7,456 bases of DNA from UBA7236 sp031372705 (GTDB lineage: Bacteria; Bacteroidota; Bacteroidia; Chitinophagales; BACL12), in the NCBI GenBank assembly GCA_031372705.1, contig JANMLV010000090.1, positions 1-7,456 on the forward strand, read 5' to 3'. The translations under genes were made by a program, and so were the position numbers. This document shows positions 1-6,789 of this stretch, piece by piece. Numbering within the stretch: the stretch's first letter is position 1; every line of letters starts with the position of its first letter. The notes beneath the pieces are model-generated. The model saw nothing but the letters and a program-made list of their open reading frames with translations, was not told the DNA's origin and did not search any database.

Positions 1-1117
1 ATTAATGTAATTATGGTCGGTAAGCATGGGAGCGCTAAATACATAACTCGCAAAATTGGTCGTCCAAGTTGGGTCAGATGCAAATCCACGGATATAATTC
101 CAATAATTACCAAAGTTTTCAAAACCTAACATTTCTCGGCTTGATTTAAAATAACTTTCGTTGCCCAATTCAACACCAACAACATTTATATTTAGAACAG
201 GATTATCGTATTTTAGGTATTTTATAATTTCTTTGCATTGAGTAGCAGTTTCACTAAAAATATTTAAACATACAATTACATCTACAACATGACTTGGATA
301 TGCTGTTTGTATATCTTCAATTAAATGAACAAATTGTTCAATAGCTGATGCAGTACCGTCAGGAACTGCTTCTTGAACAAGCCATTTGTTATAGAATCCT
401 TCGAAATCTTCTTTGAAATCAATATTTAACCAAGACGCCCAATTATCGCAATCTCCTGTCTGTAAATCATCATCTGGACCATCAGTTTCTAAATCAAATA
501 AAATACTGGCCATTGTAACTGTAACACCTACATCAATTATTTCATCAGTTACATCATAGTAGCGAATAATTTCATAAATATCATACCCATACCCTTTTAT
601 TGGATCAAGTCCCGCGGGTCCGACAATATCTCTATAAGGCCTTAAATGCATAAATTTAGAATGCCCACCGGAAGGAAATCGCAACGATTTTGGGCATAAG
701 TCCACTAACCATTGCCAGGGATTTGCACTATGTGGATTATACTCGGGAATTGCGTTATCAAAAAACATACTGCCAACATGAAAACCAAATTGGCCTTGAT
801 TTATTGTTTTTACATTATTGCCAACGTCAACTCCAATTTCAGCATGATGCAAAATGCGTGCATTAGCAGTGTTGTTGTAGTTTTCATTTCGAATGTTGGT
901 ATTTGTCATACGCAATGCTAGGCTGTCGAGTGAAATGGTATCGGTTACTATAACGAAAACGGAATCCAAGCCATCGTTGTAGCTAAAAATGGTGTCCTCA
1001 AAAATATCGTAAGTTTCGGTTGCAAGGGTGTCGGGGGGTTTGGCTAAAAAGCTTTAAAGGGGTTATGAAAATAGTGAGTAGAAAACTACAAACTACAAGG
1101 TTTCGGAAGGTTTTCAT
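1..1117 (-). CDS. Secreted clan GH-A glycoside hydrolase-like protein, 5' part, with an apparent frameshift
   Basis: About 372 residues are in the window; the C-terminus lies beyond base 1. Translation from ATG 1117-1115 gives a clear signal peptide (MKTF start, hydrophobic core VVCSFLLTIFI, end LFSQ). That frame stops at 1000-998 after 39 codons. The long open frame, without a stop from 1053 to base 1, is joined to it if one C is dropped from the C6 run at 1038-1033, giving FSQ-TP-DTLATETYD. In the corrected protein, LRFPSGG (about 145-151) resembles the LRFPGG strand of GH51/GH79/GH39-type TIM barrels. VELGNE (about 315-320) resembles the Asn-Glu acid/base motif of clan GH-A, with Glu about 320. 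Many Asp and Asn residues suit an extracellular protein, and a T9SS tail may lie outside the window. The family and substrate are not certain. The break could be a sequencing error, a pseudogene or a variable tract. The long body frame has no ATG upstream of 909-907. Confidence 0.75.
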
Positions 1118-1138
1118 ATATTATTATTTATGGTTTAT

Positions 1139-1169
1139 TAAAGTTACAAAAAAATTTAGAAATTGTCAA
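1139..1169 (-). promoter_or_regulatory. Candidate Bacteroidota-type promoter for the glycoside hydrolase-like gene
   Basis: Read on the minus strand, TTG (1169-1167) is followed by exactly 20 bases and then TAACTTTA (1146-1139). This is one base from the Bacteroidota -7 consensus TAnnTTTG with a TTG -33 element. Transcription would start near 1132, leaving about 15 untranslated bases before ATG 1117. The match supports 1117 as the true gene start despite the frameshift. The region is AT-rich, so a chance match is possible. Confidence 0.4.
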
Positions 1170-1209
1170 ATAAAATCGATTTGTAACCTAAAACTAGATT
1201 TTATTTTAC

Positions 1210-1224
1210 TTGATAATATATCAA
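1210..1224. other. Short inverted repeat in the divergent intergenic region
   Basis: TTGATA, ATA, TATCAA form a 6-bp inverted repeat with a 3-base spacer, between the two divergently transcribed genes. It could be an operator half-site pair. It is short and AT-rich, so chance is a good explanation. Confidence 0.2.
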
Positions 1225-1260
1225 TTCACAGTTTTAGCCCGTAATTTTTACCTGAACCAA

Positions 1261-1287
1261 TAAATTTGTTTAAACCCCTTACCTTCG
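1261..1287 (+). promoter_or_regulatory. Candidate promoter region of nadB
   Basis: Two possible -7 elements precede nadB. TAAATTTG (1261-1268) matches TAnnTTTG exactly and would give a leader of roughly 17 bases. TACCTTCG (1280-1287) differs at one base and, lying 4 bases before the ATG, would give a nearly leaderless mRNA. Neither has a TTG at the usual 19-21 base spacing upstream, so the choice is open. No purine-rich ribosome binding site is present before ATG 1292. Confidence 0.35.
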
Positions 1288-1291
1288 CAGT

Positions 1292-2890
1292 ATGCATAAA
1301 GCAGATTTCCTTGTAATTGGCTCCGGAATTGCCGGATTAACCTTTGCGCTTAAAACAGCCAGGCGGTTTCCTGAGAAAACAATCATAATAATTACTAAAG
1401 CGGCTGAAGAAGAAACCAACACAAAGTATGCCCAAGGCGGTATTGCGGCGGTTTGGGATTTTGAAAAAGACAGCTACGCAAAACATATTGAAGATACCTT
1501 GATAGCCGGCGATGGTTTATGCAAAAAGGAAATTGTTGAGATAGTTGTGAAAGAAGGTCCTGACCGCGTGAGAGAAATTATAAAATGGGGCGCCGATTTC
1601 GATAAAAATAAAGAGGGTGAATATAGTTTAGGAAAAGAAGGCGGCCACTCAGAATTTCGTGTCCTGCATCATAAAGATGTTACCGGAAAAGAAATAGAAA
1701 AAACGTTGTTAGAAGAGGCAATCAGTTTGCCAAATATTACTATTCATGCACATCATTTTGTGATTGATATTATTACTCAACATCACTTGGGTAGAATTGT
1801 TACGAGACATACTCCGGATATTGAATGTTATGGTGTTTATGTTCTCAACAAGAAAAACAAATCGATAGAAAAAATATTGGCAGGTATTACAATTATGGCT
1901 AGCGGCGGCGCGGGGCAAGTGTATAAAAATACTACCAATCCGCTTATTGCAACAGGCGATGGCATGGCAATGATTTATCGCGCAAAAGGTCGTGTTGCCA
2001 ATATGGAATTTGTGCAATTTCATCCAACATCATTATATCAACCCGGTGTATCACCTTCGTTTTTAATTACGGAAGCAATTCGCGGCGCAGGTGGAGAATT
2101 AAAAACGAGCGACGGCAAACCGTTTATGCATAAATATGATGAACGAAAATCATTAGCGCCTAGAGACATTGTTGCCAGAGCAATTGATAATGAAATGAAA
2201 ATTCGTGGTGATGAATTTGTGTATTTAGATTGTGCACCAATAAACAGAGAAGAATTATTATCGCATTTCCCGAATATTTATGAAAAATGTAAATCAATAG
2301 GATTAGATATTGCAAAAGATTTTATTCCTGTTGTGCCTGCAGCACATTATATGTGTGGCGGTATTTTAACCGACGCATTCGGCCATACCAGTATTAATAA
2401 TTTATACGCCTGCGGCGAATGCAGTTCAACCGGATTGCATGGTGCAAATAGACTAGCCAGTAATTCTTTATTAGAAGCATTAGTTTTTGCACATAGAATT
2501 TATGAAGATGTTGTAAAGCGCAATGAAAATATTTCTATACAAGAAAATATTCCTGACTGGAATGCAAAAGGTACTAACCAGCCAAAAGAAATGGTTATGA
2601 TTACACAAAGCATAAGAGAGCTTAAAGAAATTATGACAAATTACGTTGGTATAGTGCGCAGCAACGAGCGGTTAGACAGGGCATTAATTCGCTTGCATTT
2701 ACTATATGAAGAAACAGAAAAACTGTACGAAACAACGGCAATTTCACCACAACTTTGCGAATTGCGCAATTTAATAACTGTGGGATTTCTAATTACACGC
2801 GGCGCAAGTGCTCGCAAGGAAAGTCGCGGATTGCACTACACTACTGATTATCCGCAAAAATCAGATTGGGCAGAAGATAGTTTGTTTTAA
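1292..2890 (+). CDS. nadB: L-aspartate oxidase (NadB)
   Basis: This 532-residue flavoprotein oxidises L-aspartate to iminoaspartate, the first step of de novo NAD synthesis; quinolinate synthase NadA then uses the product. The N-terminus has the FAD dinucleotide-binding motif GSGIAG (10-15). The body carries succinate dehydrogenase/fumarate reductase flavoprotein motifs: KYAQGGIAA, SGGAGQVY, EFVQFHPTS (His244), APRDIVARA (Arg291), PAAHYMCGG (His352) and GANRLASNS (Arg387). These line up within one residue of His244, Arg290, His351 and Arg386 of E. coli NadB, as I recall them. The helical C-terminal domain begins near 435 (EMVMITQSIRELKEIM). Length is normal for the family, and the start precedes the FAD motif by nine residues as expected. 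NadB rather than fumarate reductase is supported by the length and by RVLHHKDVTGKEI. Neither nadA nor nadC is in the window. Confidence 0.96.
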   Translation: MHKADFLVIGSGIAGLTFALKTARRFPEKTIIIITKAAEEETNTKYAQGGIAAVWDFEKDSYAKHIEDTLIAGDGLCKKEIVEIVVKEGPDRVREIIKWGADFDKNKEGEYSLGKEGGHSEFRVLHHKDVTGKEIEKTLLEEAISLPNITIHAHHFVIDIITQHHLGRIVTRHTPDIECYGVYVLNKKNKSIEKILAGITIMASGGAGQVYKNTTNPLIATGDGMAMIYRAKGRVANMEFVQFHPTSLYQPGVSPSFLITEAIRGAGGELKTSDGKPFMHKYDERKSLAPRDIVARAIDNEMKIRGDEFVYLDCAPINREELLSHFPNIYEKCKSIGLDIAKDFIPVVPAAHYMCGGILTDAFGHTSINNLYACGECSSTGLHGANRLASNSLLEALVFAHRIYEDVVKRNENISIQENIPDWNAKGTNQPKEMVMITQSIRELKEIMTNYVGIVRSNERLDRALIRLHLLYEETEKLYETTAISPQLCELRNLITVGFLITRGASARKESRGLHYTTDYPQKSDWAEDSLF

Positions 2891-2926
2891 AGTGGTAATT
2901 TTACTTGGAATTTTGTGGTAAATTAA

Positions 2927-4195
2927 ATGAAAGGGTTTTTAACTATAATATTATTTACAATTGTAACATTGCTTTCCGCTCAGGATTATTGCAATATGAA
3001 CCGTTTCGACGAGTATGTTTTCGATGAAGCTGATATTGAATTAGTTACAAACATAAAGTATGGTGAAGGTTTGAATAATCTTGGCAATATGCAAGATTTA
3101 AAATTAGATATTTATCGTCCAAAACCTGCATTAGATGAACTAACTAAAAAGCCCGCAATATTTTTTGTTCATGGTGGCGGCTTGGTTGGCGGTTCAAAAG
3201 ATAGTCAGGGTGCCGTTGATTTAGGTTATTTATATGCGCAGCTTGGTTATGTATACATCAGTATCGATTATCGGATTGGTTGGAACAACGGCGAAGCAGA
3301 AGATGGTTGCGGCGGCGATACTAACGATTTATTTAGAGCAACCTATCGCGCAGTGCAAGATGTAAAGGCTGCCTATCGTTTTATTAAGGCTGAAGCTGAT
3401 GTTTATGGAATTGATACTAATGCCATTTTTGTTGAAGGCAACAGCGCCGGTTCAAGATTAATATTATTTGCTTTGTATGCAAGTCAGGGCGATTTTGATA
3501 CTCAATTTTATGATGAATTGGGAAGTATTGATACGGCAGTAAATGATTATACCAATTATGCTTTCAATCCCATTGGTGTAATAACTGAAGCCGGAGGTAT
3601 TGAAGATACCAGTTTATTATACAATAATAATTTTCCGCATTTATATTTTCATGGAACATGCGATTCTATAGTTCCATTTTTTTCGGGACCAACATTTTTT
3701 TGTTATGACCCATTTTTATATCCTGTTTTGCATGGCAGTTGGCAATTAGTTCAAATGTCGAAACGATTAGGCAGAGATTATCAATTTTATATTGGTGAAG
3801 GTGCAGGACACGATGCTGTAGTTCCGGACTCAATTGTTGTTTATGCAGCACCGTTCATGAAAGATATTTTATGTAATACTTTTACAAATAAGGAATTTTA
3901 TCGGGTATTAGGAAAATATAAATGCGCTGTAGCCAACGAAGGCGAATTAGTAATTGTTGATATTTATCCTAATCCTGTTATCGATAATATTTATCTTCAA
4001 GTAACCAGCACGCGCGACAAAGAAATTGAAATGGCCATTTACAATGCTTTAGGCCAATTTGTTATGAATTATAATCTCGATTTTTATCCTCCAATTCGCG
4101 ATTATATAATTGATGTTTCCACACTAACAAGAGGCATTTATTATTTACGAATTAGCCAGCGACAAGAAGTGTATGTGGCGAAGTTTATGAAGTAA
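2927..4195 (+). CDS. Secreted alpha/beta-hydrolase (esterase-like) with T9SS C-terminal sorting domain
   Basis: The 422-residue protein starts with a signal peptide (MKGF, hydrophobic core LTIILFTIVTLL, SAQ end near residue 19). The hydrolase domain has the carboxylesterase/BD-FAE-type layout: oxyanion motif HGGG (82-85), nucleophile elbow GNSAG with Ser173, a likely acid Asp246 in CDSIVPF, and His295 in GAGHDA, so the triad appears complete. From YPNP (347) to the end (YYLRIS...VAKFMK, 422) lies a type A T9SS sorting domain, implying export across the outer membrane and attachment or release there. The substrate is unknown; acetyl- or feruloyl-type esters on polysaccharides are plausible for this fold but not shown. 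It follows nadB by 36 bases and could be co-transcribed, although the functions are unrelated. It runs into the repeat element that begins 10 bases after its stop. Confidence 0.88.
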   Translation: MKGFLTIILFTIVTLLSAQDYCNMNRFDEYVFDEADIELVTNIKYGEGLNNLGNMQDLKLDIYRPKPALDELTKKPAIFFVHGGGLVGGSKDSQGAVDLGYLYAQLGYVYISIDYRIGWNNGEAEDGCGGDTNDLFRATYRAVQDVKAAYRFIKAEADVYGIDTNAIFVEGNSAGSRLILFALYASQGDFDTQFYDELGSIDTAVNDYTNYAFNPIGVITEAGGIEDTSLLYNNNFPHLYFHGTCDSIVPFFSGPTFFCYDPFLYPVLHGSWQLVQMSKRLGRDYQFYIGEGAGHDAVVPDSIVVYAAPFMKDILCNTFTNKEFYRVLGKYKCAVANEGELVIVDIYPNPVIDNIYLQVTSTRDKEIEMAIYNALGQFVMNYNLDFYPPIRDYIIDVSTLTRGIYYLRISQRQEVYVAKFMK

Positions 4196-4205
4196 ATGAG
4201 CTAAT

Positions 4206-4256
4206 AAGCTAATGTGCAAATGTACCAATGTACCGATGTACCAATGGAACAGCCAA
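4206..4256. repeat. Left inverted arm, single copy of the 48-bp unit in reverse orientation
   Basis: On the plus strand this arm reads as octamers such as AATGTACC and GATGTACC, the reverse complement of the array unit. It matches the outermost array unit (unit 6) best, with 2 mismatches, against about 6 for the nearest unit (unit 1). It shares with unit 6 the CATTGG variant that units 1 to 5 lack, so the arm and unit 6 appear to be paired ends of one element. Confidence 0.8.
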
Positions 4257-4287
4257 ACAGCCAATGAACAGCCGAACGGCGGATAGC

Positions 4288-4308
4288 TGATGTGCCATTG
4301 GCACATCA
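4288..4308. other. Hairpin with 9-bp stem, candidate bidirectional terminator
   Basis: TGATGTGCC, ATT, GGCACATCA form a perfect 9-bp stem with a 3-base loop, lying between the inverted arm and the tandem array. No T-run follows on either strand, so a classical intrinsic terminator is not established. Its place between two convergent genes makes a role in ending transcription from both sides plausible. Confidence 0.4.
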
Positions 4309-4318
4309 ATACGTAGGC

Positions 4319-4333
4319 TGTGCTATTAGCACA
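4319..4333. other. Second small hairpin with the same ATT loop
   Basis: TGTGCT, ATT, AGCACA form a 6-bp stem with the same 3-base loop as the hairpin 10 bases to its left. Both carry a TGTGC/GCACA core, which also occurs (as TGCACATT) in each array unit, so they look like decayed relatives of the repeat. Confidence 0.4.
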
Positions 4334-4348
4334 TTAATAGACTGCTCA

Positions 4349-4636
4349 TTGGACGTTTAATTTGTACATCGGTACATTGGTACATCTGCACATTAGTTGG
4401 CTGTTTAATTTGTACATCGGTACATTGGTACATTTGCACATTAATTGGCTGTTTAATTGGTACATCGGTACATTGGTACATCTGCACATTAGTTGGCTGT
4501 TTAATTGGTACATCGGTAAATTGGCACATTTGCACATTAATTGGCTGTTTAATTGGTACATCGGTACATTGGTACATTTGCACATTAGTTGGCTGTTTCA
4601 TTGGTACATCGGTACATTGGTACATCTGCACATTAG
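4349..4636. repeat. Tandem array of six 48-bp units
   Basis: Six head-to-tail units, each exactly 48 bases, start at 4349, 4397, 4445, 4493, 4541 and 4589 and begin TTGGCTGTTT (TTGGACGTTT in unit 1). Each unit is itself made of six octamers; on the minus strand these include AATGTGCA, AATGTACC and GATGTACC. Differences between units are few: TCTGCA or TTTGCA, ATTAG or ATTAA, AATTTG or AATTGG, and CATTGG only in unit 6. Because 48 is a multiple of three, long open frames run through the array on both strands; they are by-products of the repeat, not genes. It is not a CRISPR array, as there are no unique spacers. Confidence 0.93.
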
Positions 4637-5391
4637 CTTTCGCGCTGCATCCCATACAATTTCACATATCTCATAAACACCCCTTTCGCTGCAAGCGAGC
4701 AAACAATAAACCCTGTCCATCCATCAAGAAATCCGAGGTCGATGATAAAGTGTTTGAAAAAACGGAATGCCGGTTTAATAATGAAGTGATAGAAGCCGGG
4801 ATTTTTTACTTTTTTAGCAGCATCGTTTGCGCTCCAGGTAGAATAGCGGTCCCATTTTTCGAGGTAATGGAAAATATCTTTGTAAGTATTGTGAACGAGT
4901 TTGTATTTTAATTTCCCGGTTGTTCCGGTGGTTATTATTTCTGCGTGTACATGTTTTTCTTCGTACTTACAGGTGTCGCGTTTAAAAAATCGTACCACCT
5001 TATCGCGTTGCCAACCGCTGTATTTTACTTCTTTACCCATAAAATAATTTTTACGGTAAATCCAGTATGCATCGTGTGCTATGGTTTCTTGTGATAATAA
5101 AGATTGAATTTCTTTTTGTAATTCCGGCGTTACGCGTTCATCGGCATCAACAATTAAAATCCAGTTATGTGTTGCAAGCGGAATAGCTCTGTTTTTTTGA
5201 CTGGCAGAATTGATATATTCACTTTCAATTATTCTTGACGTATATTTTTTTGCGAGCTCGATTGTGTTGTCGGTACTAAATGAATCTACCACCATAATTT
5301 CATCGCACCAACTCACTGATGCTAATACAGCTTCAATATTATGTGCTTCGTTTTTACACGGAATTATGGCAGTAATTTTATGCATAAGCAT
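4633..5391 (-). CDS. GT2 glycosyltransferase, WaaE/KdtX-like
   Basis: The 252-residue protein is a family 2 glycosyltransferase with a GT-A fold. The N-terminus has ITAIIPCKNE (6-15), then VVDSFSTDNT (34-43), and the metal-binding DxD at Asp82-Ala-Asp84 in VDADERV. The following motifs GWQRDKVVRFF and KHVHAEI, and the hydrophobic C-terminal end, match lipopolysaccharide-core glucosyltransferases of the WaaE/KdtX type. It probably acts on the cytoplasmic face of the inner membrane, adding a sugar to lipid A-core or another surface glycan; donor and acceptor are unknown. The start ATG at 5391 overlaps the upstream ligase-family gene by 14 bases; a second ATG at 5385 (overlap 8) is equally possible. 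Either overlap suggests translational coupling. The last codons and stop (AGC TAA) fall within the right end of the repeat element. Confidence 0.88.
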   Translation of the reverse strand: MLMHKITAIIPCKNEAHNIEAVLASVSWCDEIMVVDSFSTDNTIELAKKYTSRIIESEYINSASQKNRAIPLATHNWILIVDADERVTPELQKEIQSLLSQETIAHDAYWIYRKNYFMGKEVKYSGWQRDKVVRFFKRDTCKYEEKHVHAEIITTGTTGKLKYKLVHNTYKDIFHYLEKWDRYSTWSANDAAKKVKNPGFYHFIIKPAFRFFKHFIIDLGFLDGWTGFIVCSLAAKGVFMRYVKLYGMQRES

Positions 5392-6640
5392 TTTCGGTTT
5401 TTTCGGTTAGTGCCGAATCGTCGATATATTTTTTAATCAACAACAAAAATAAAAGATAAAAAGCAGTTCCTATCTGTATTTCGAGTGTATGTTCTGCCAT
5501 AAACGAAAATACCATTATCAACAAGAAAACGGTAAATAGCATATTGCGATATCGTTTTTTGCTGAACCATGGATAGCATAATGTAAATACAAATACCAAA
5601 AATCCAATAACTCCGCTTGCAGCTAAGAAATATACAAATTGGTTATGCGGAAGTTTAGATTTAACAAATTCACTTCCTGCATTTTGAGCATACAATATAT
5701 CCATTTCTGCTTTTATGTCGCCAACACCAACGCCAATTATTGGATTTTGTTGCGCAATTTGTAATCCGTACTCAATGCTTAAAAGACGCTGTGCATCGCT
5801 GTGTTCGGGATGTAATTCACCCTTTTTTATCAGGTCCAATTCATATTGGAAATACAACATTCTAGAATGCAGTGAAGGAATAAACTGCACTGCGCTGATA
5901 GCAAATATGGCCATCCCCGCAAGGGCTAATAAACCTTTTATATATGCTTTTTGAGTGAAAAGCCAATGAAATATCATTACCACTATTGCTATATAAAGCG
6001 TTAGTATTCCGGAGCGCACAGCAAATATGTGAATGAACAAGACAAGAAAAGCCAACGAAGCGGCTAAGACATGTTTTTCTTTTTTATTGACAAACAAAAA
6101 CTTTTGTTTGTATAAGTAGATGCCAACAACGATTGCAAATGCCATTTCTAAGCTAAAACGAATATGGTCGCGCAGGGGAGCCGGAATTGGCTGGCCTTTA
6201 GTCAGTTGTTCGTTGAGGGTTTCAAAATGTGCAAAATAGTTAATACATACAACAACGGCTGCTGCTGTAATAACATAAAAATATACAGCCAACCATCGTT
6301 GAAATGCTTTGTCAGTAAGGGTTTTGACAGTTGTAAACCCTAAAGGAAGTGCCAAAAAGGGTAATTTCATTCTACAGCGGTCTATCCAATATCCCGTGTC
6401 ATGAGAGTAAATCCCTGTAAGTAAATAAACGAGGAATAAGGCTAAAAAAAGCATGCTGGTGGTATCTCCAAACCATTTTTTAAAATTTTGACCGGCTCTT
6501 ATGTTGATAATAGCATTACAAAGGAGCATAATAGTAGCAACGCTGAGCACCACTTTTGAGGTGACGAGGCCAACAATTAACCCTAAAATAGCCAAAGAGG
6601 CGAAAAATTGATTCGGAAAAACCCTTAGTAGTGAGCGCAT
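5378..6640 (-). CDS. O-antigen ligase / polymerase family membrane protein (Wzy_C type)
   Basis: The 420-residue protein is largely membrane-embedded, with about ten to twelve hydrophobic segments (for example near 11-46, 62-78, 117-136, 190-228, 233-252, 334-355, 366-381 and 391-404). Between the late segments is a large periplasmic loop (about 253-333) typical of the O-antigen ligase/WaaL-Wzy family. It contains AQRLLSIEYG (Arg285), the PIIGVGVGD turn (300-308) and LPHNQF (His332-Asn333), which precedes the next membrane segment. Such proteins transfer or polymerise undecaprenyl-linked glycans at the periplasmic face. Sequence alone does not separate ligase from polymerase here, so no symbol is given. 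The downstream overlapping glycosyltransferase supports a surface-glycan operon. The start at 6640 follows a promoter candidate about 60 bases upstream. Confidence 0.85.
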   Translation of the reverse strand: MRSLLRVFPNQFFASLAILGLIVGLVTSKVVLSVATIMLLCNAIINIRAGQNFKKWFGDTTSMLFLALFLVYLLTGIYSHDTGYWIDRCRMKLPFLALPLGFTTVKTLTDKAFQRWLAVYFYVITAAAVVVCINYFAHFETLNEQLTKGQPIPAPLRDHIRFSLEMAFAIVVGIYLYKQKFLFVNKKEKHVLAASLAFLVLFIHIFAVRSGILTLYIAIVVMIFHWLFTQKAYIKGLLALAGMAIFAISAVQFIPSLHSRMLYFQYELDLIKKGELHPEHSDAQRLLSIEYGLQIAQQNPIIGVGVGDIKAEMDILYAQNAGSEFVKSKLPHNQFVYFLAASGVIGFLVFVFTLCYPWFSKKRYRNMLFTVFLLIMVFSFMAEHTLEIQIGTAFYLLFLLLIKKYIDDSALTEKTENAYA

Positions 6641-6676
6641 GTAGCAGTTAGTTCGTAGAAGTAGGGTCTATATTTC

Positions 6677-6699
6677 CATTATTTTTTTGTTAAATAATG
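6677..6699. promoter_or_regulatory. Inverted repeat, possible operator, between divergent promoters
   Basis: CATTATTT and AAATAATG form a perfect 8-bp inverted repeat around a 7-base spacer. It begins 4 bases downstream of the -7 element of the minus-strand promoter, where the transcription start is expected. It could be a repressor site or a 5'-leader hairpin of the glycan operon. It is AT-rich, so chance cannot be excluded. Confidence 0.3.
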
Positions 6700-6702
6700 A
6701 AC

Positions 6703-6734
6703 CAAAAGTAAAAAAATTAAATTAAACAGAACAA
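6703..6734 (-). promoter_or_regulatory. Candidate promoter of the ligase-glycosyltransferase operon
   Basis: On the minus strand TTG (6734-6732), 21 bases, then TACTTTTG (6710-6703) fits the Bacteroidota consensus TTG-N~20-TAnnTTTG with an exact -7 match. The start of transcription would be near 6696, giving a leader of roughly 57 bases before ATG 6640. Confidence 0.5.
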
Positions 6735-6753
6735 TCGTCCAATTATAAATAAT

Positions 6754-6784
6754 TTGAAAGGACGGTACATTTATTCTAATTTTA
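6754..6784 (+). promoter_or_regulatory. Candidate promoter of the sigma factor gene
   Basis: TTG (6754-6756), 20 bases, then TAATTTTA (6777-6784) has the same spacing and form as the promoter at 1139-1169. Transcription would begin near 6790, at the proposed GTG start, giving a nearly leaderless mRNA. The TTG at 6754 could instead be read as a start codon for a protein 12 residues longer, but its role as a -33 element fits better. Confidence 0.4.
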
Positions 6785-6789
6785 GGGCT

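Larger units (their letters stand above)
4206..4639. repeat. Composite repeat element with 51-bp near-perfect inverted ends, filling a convergent intergenic region
   Basis: The 437 bases between the esterase stop and the glycosyltransferase stop contain no convincing gene. The left arm (4206-4256) is the reverse complement of the right end (4589-4639) with 49 of 51 positions matching by hand comparison; pairing stops abruptly outside both ends. Between the arms are degenerate copies (three ACAGCC motifs at 4250-4274), two hairpins and the tandem array. The shape recalls a MITE-like or intergenic palindromic element. No transposase is present and I see no obvious target-site duplication at the ends. 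The right end overlaps the last two codons and stop of the glycosyltransferase gene. Confidence 0.8.

Noticed and set aside
712..1244. Plus-strand open frames at 712-921 and 1020-1244
   Set aside because: The first lies wholly inside the minus-strand glycoside hydrolase-like frame and the second covers its signal peptide region and the divergent intergenic DNA; neither has recognisable protein features.
1709..2023. Minus-strand open frame inside nadB
   Set aside because: It is opposite a well-conserved stretch of nadB and its composition looks like an antisense reading of that gene.
3666..3851. Minus-strand open frame inside the esterase gene
   Set aside because: It lies opposite the catalytic Asp and His region of the esterase and has no recognisable features of its own.
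4349..4636. CRISPR array
   Set aside because: All parts of the 48-base period are repeated; there are no unique spacers, and no cas genes are nearby.
4206..4639. Insertion sequence
   Set aside because: The inverted ends suggest mobility, but there is no transposase gene and I could not find a target-site duplication beside either end.
4326..4676. Three overlapping open frames of 79 to 109 codons on both strands, encoding 16-residue peptide repeats
   Set aside because: They arise because the 48-bp repeat period is divisible by three. They have no start signals, no family resemblance, overlap each other on both strands, and changes between units alter the amino acids as freely as not.
5210..5954. 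Plus-strand open frames at 5210-5410 and 5715-5954
   Set aside because: They are antisense to the glycosyltransferase and ligase-family genes, both of which are strongly supported.
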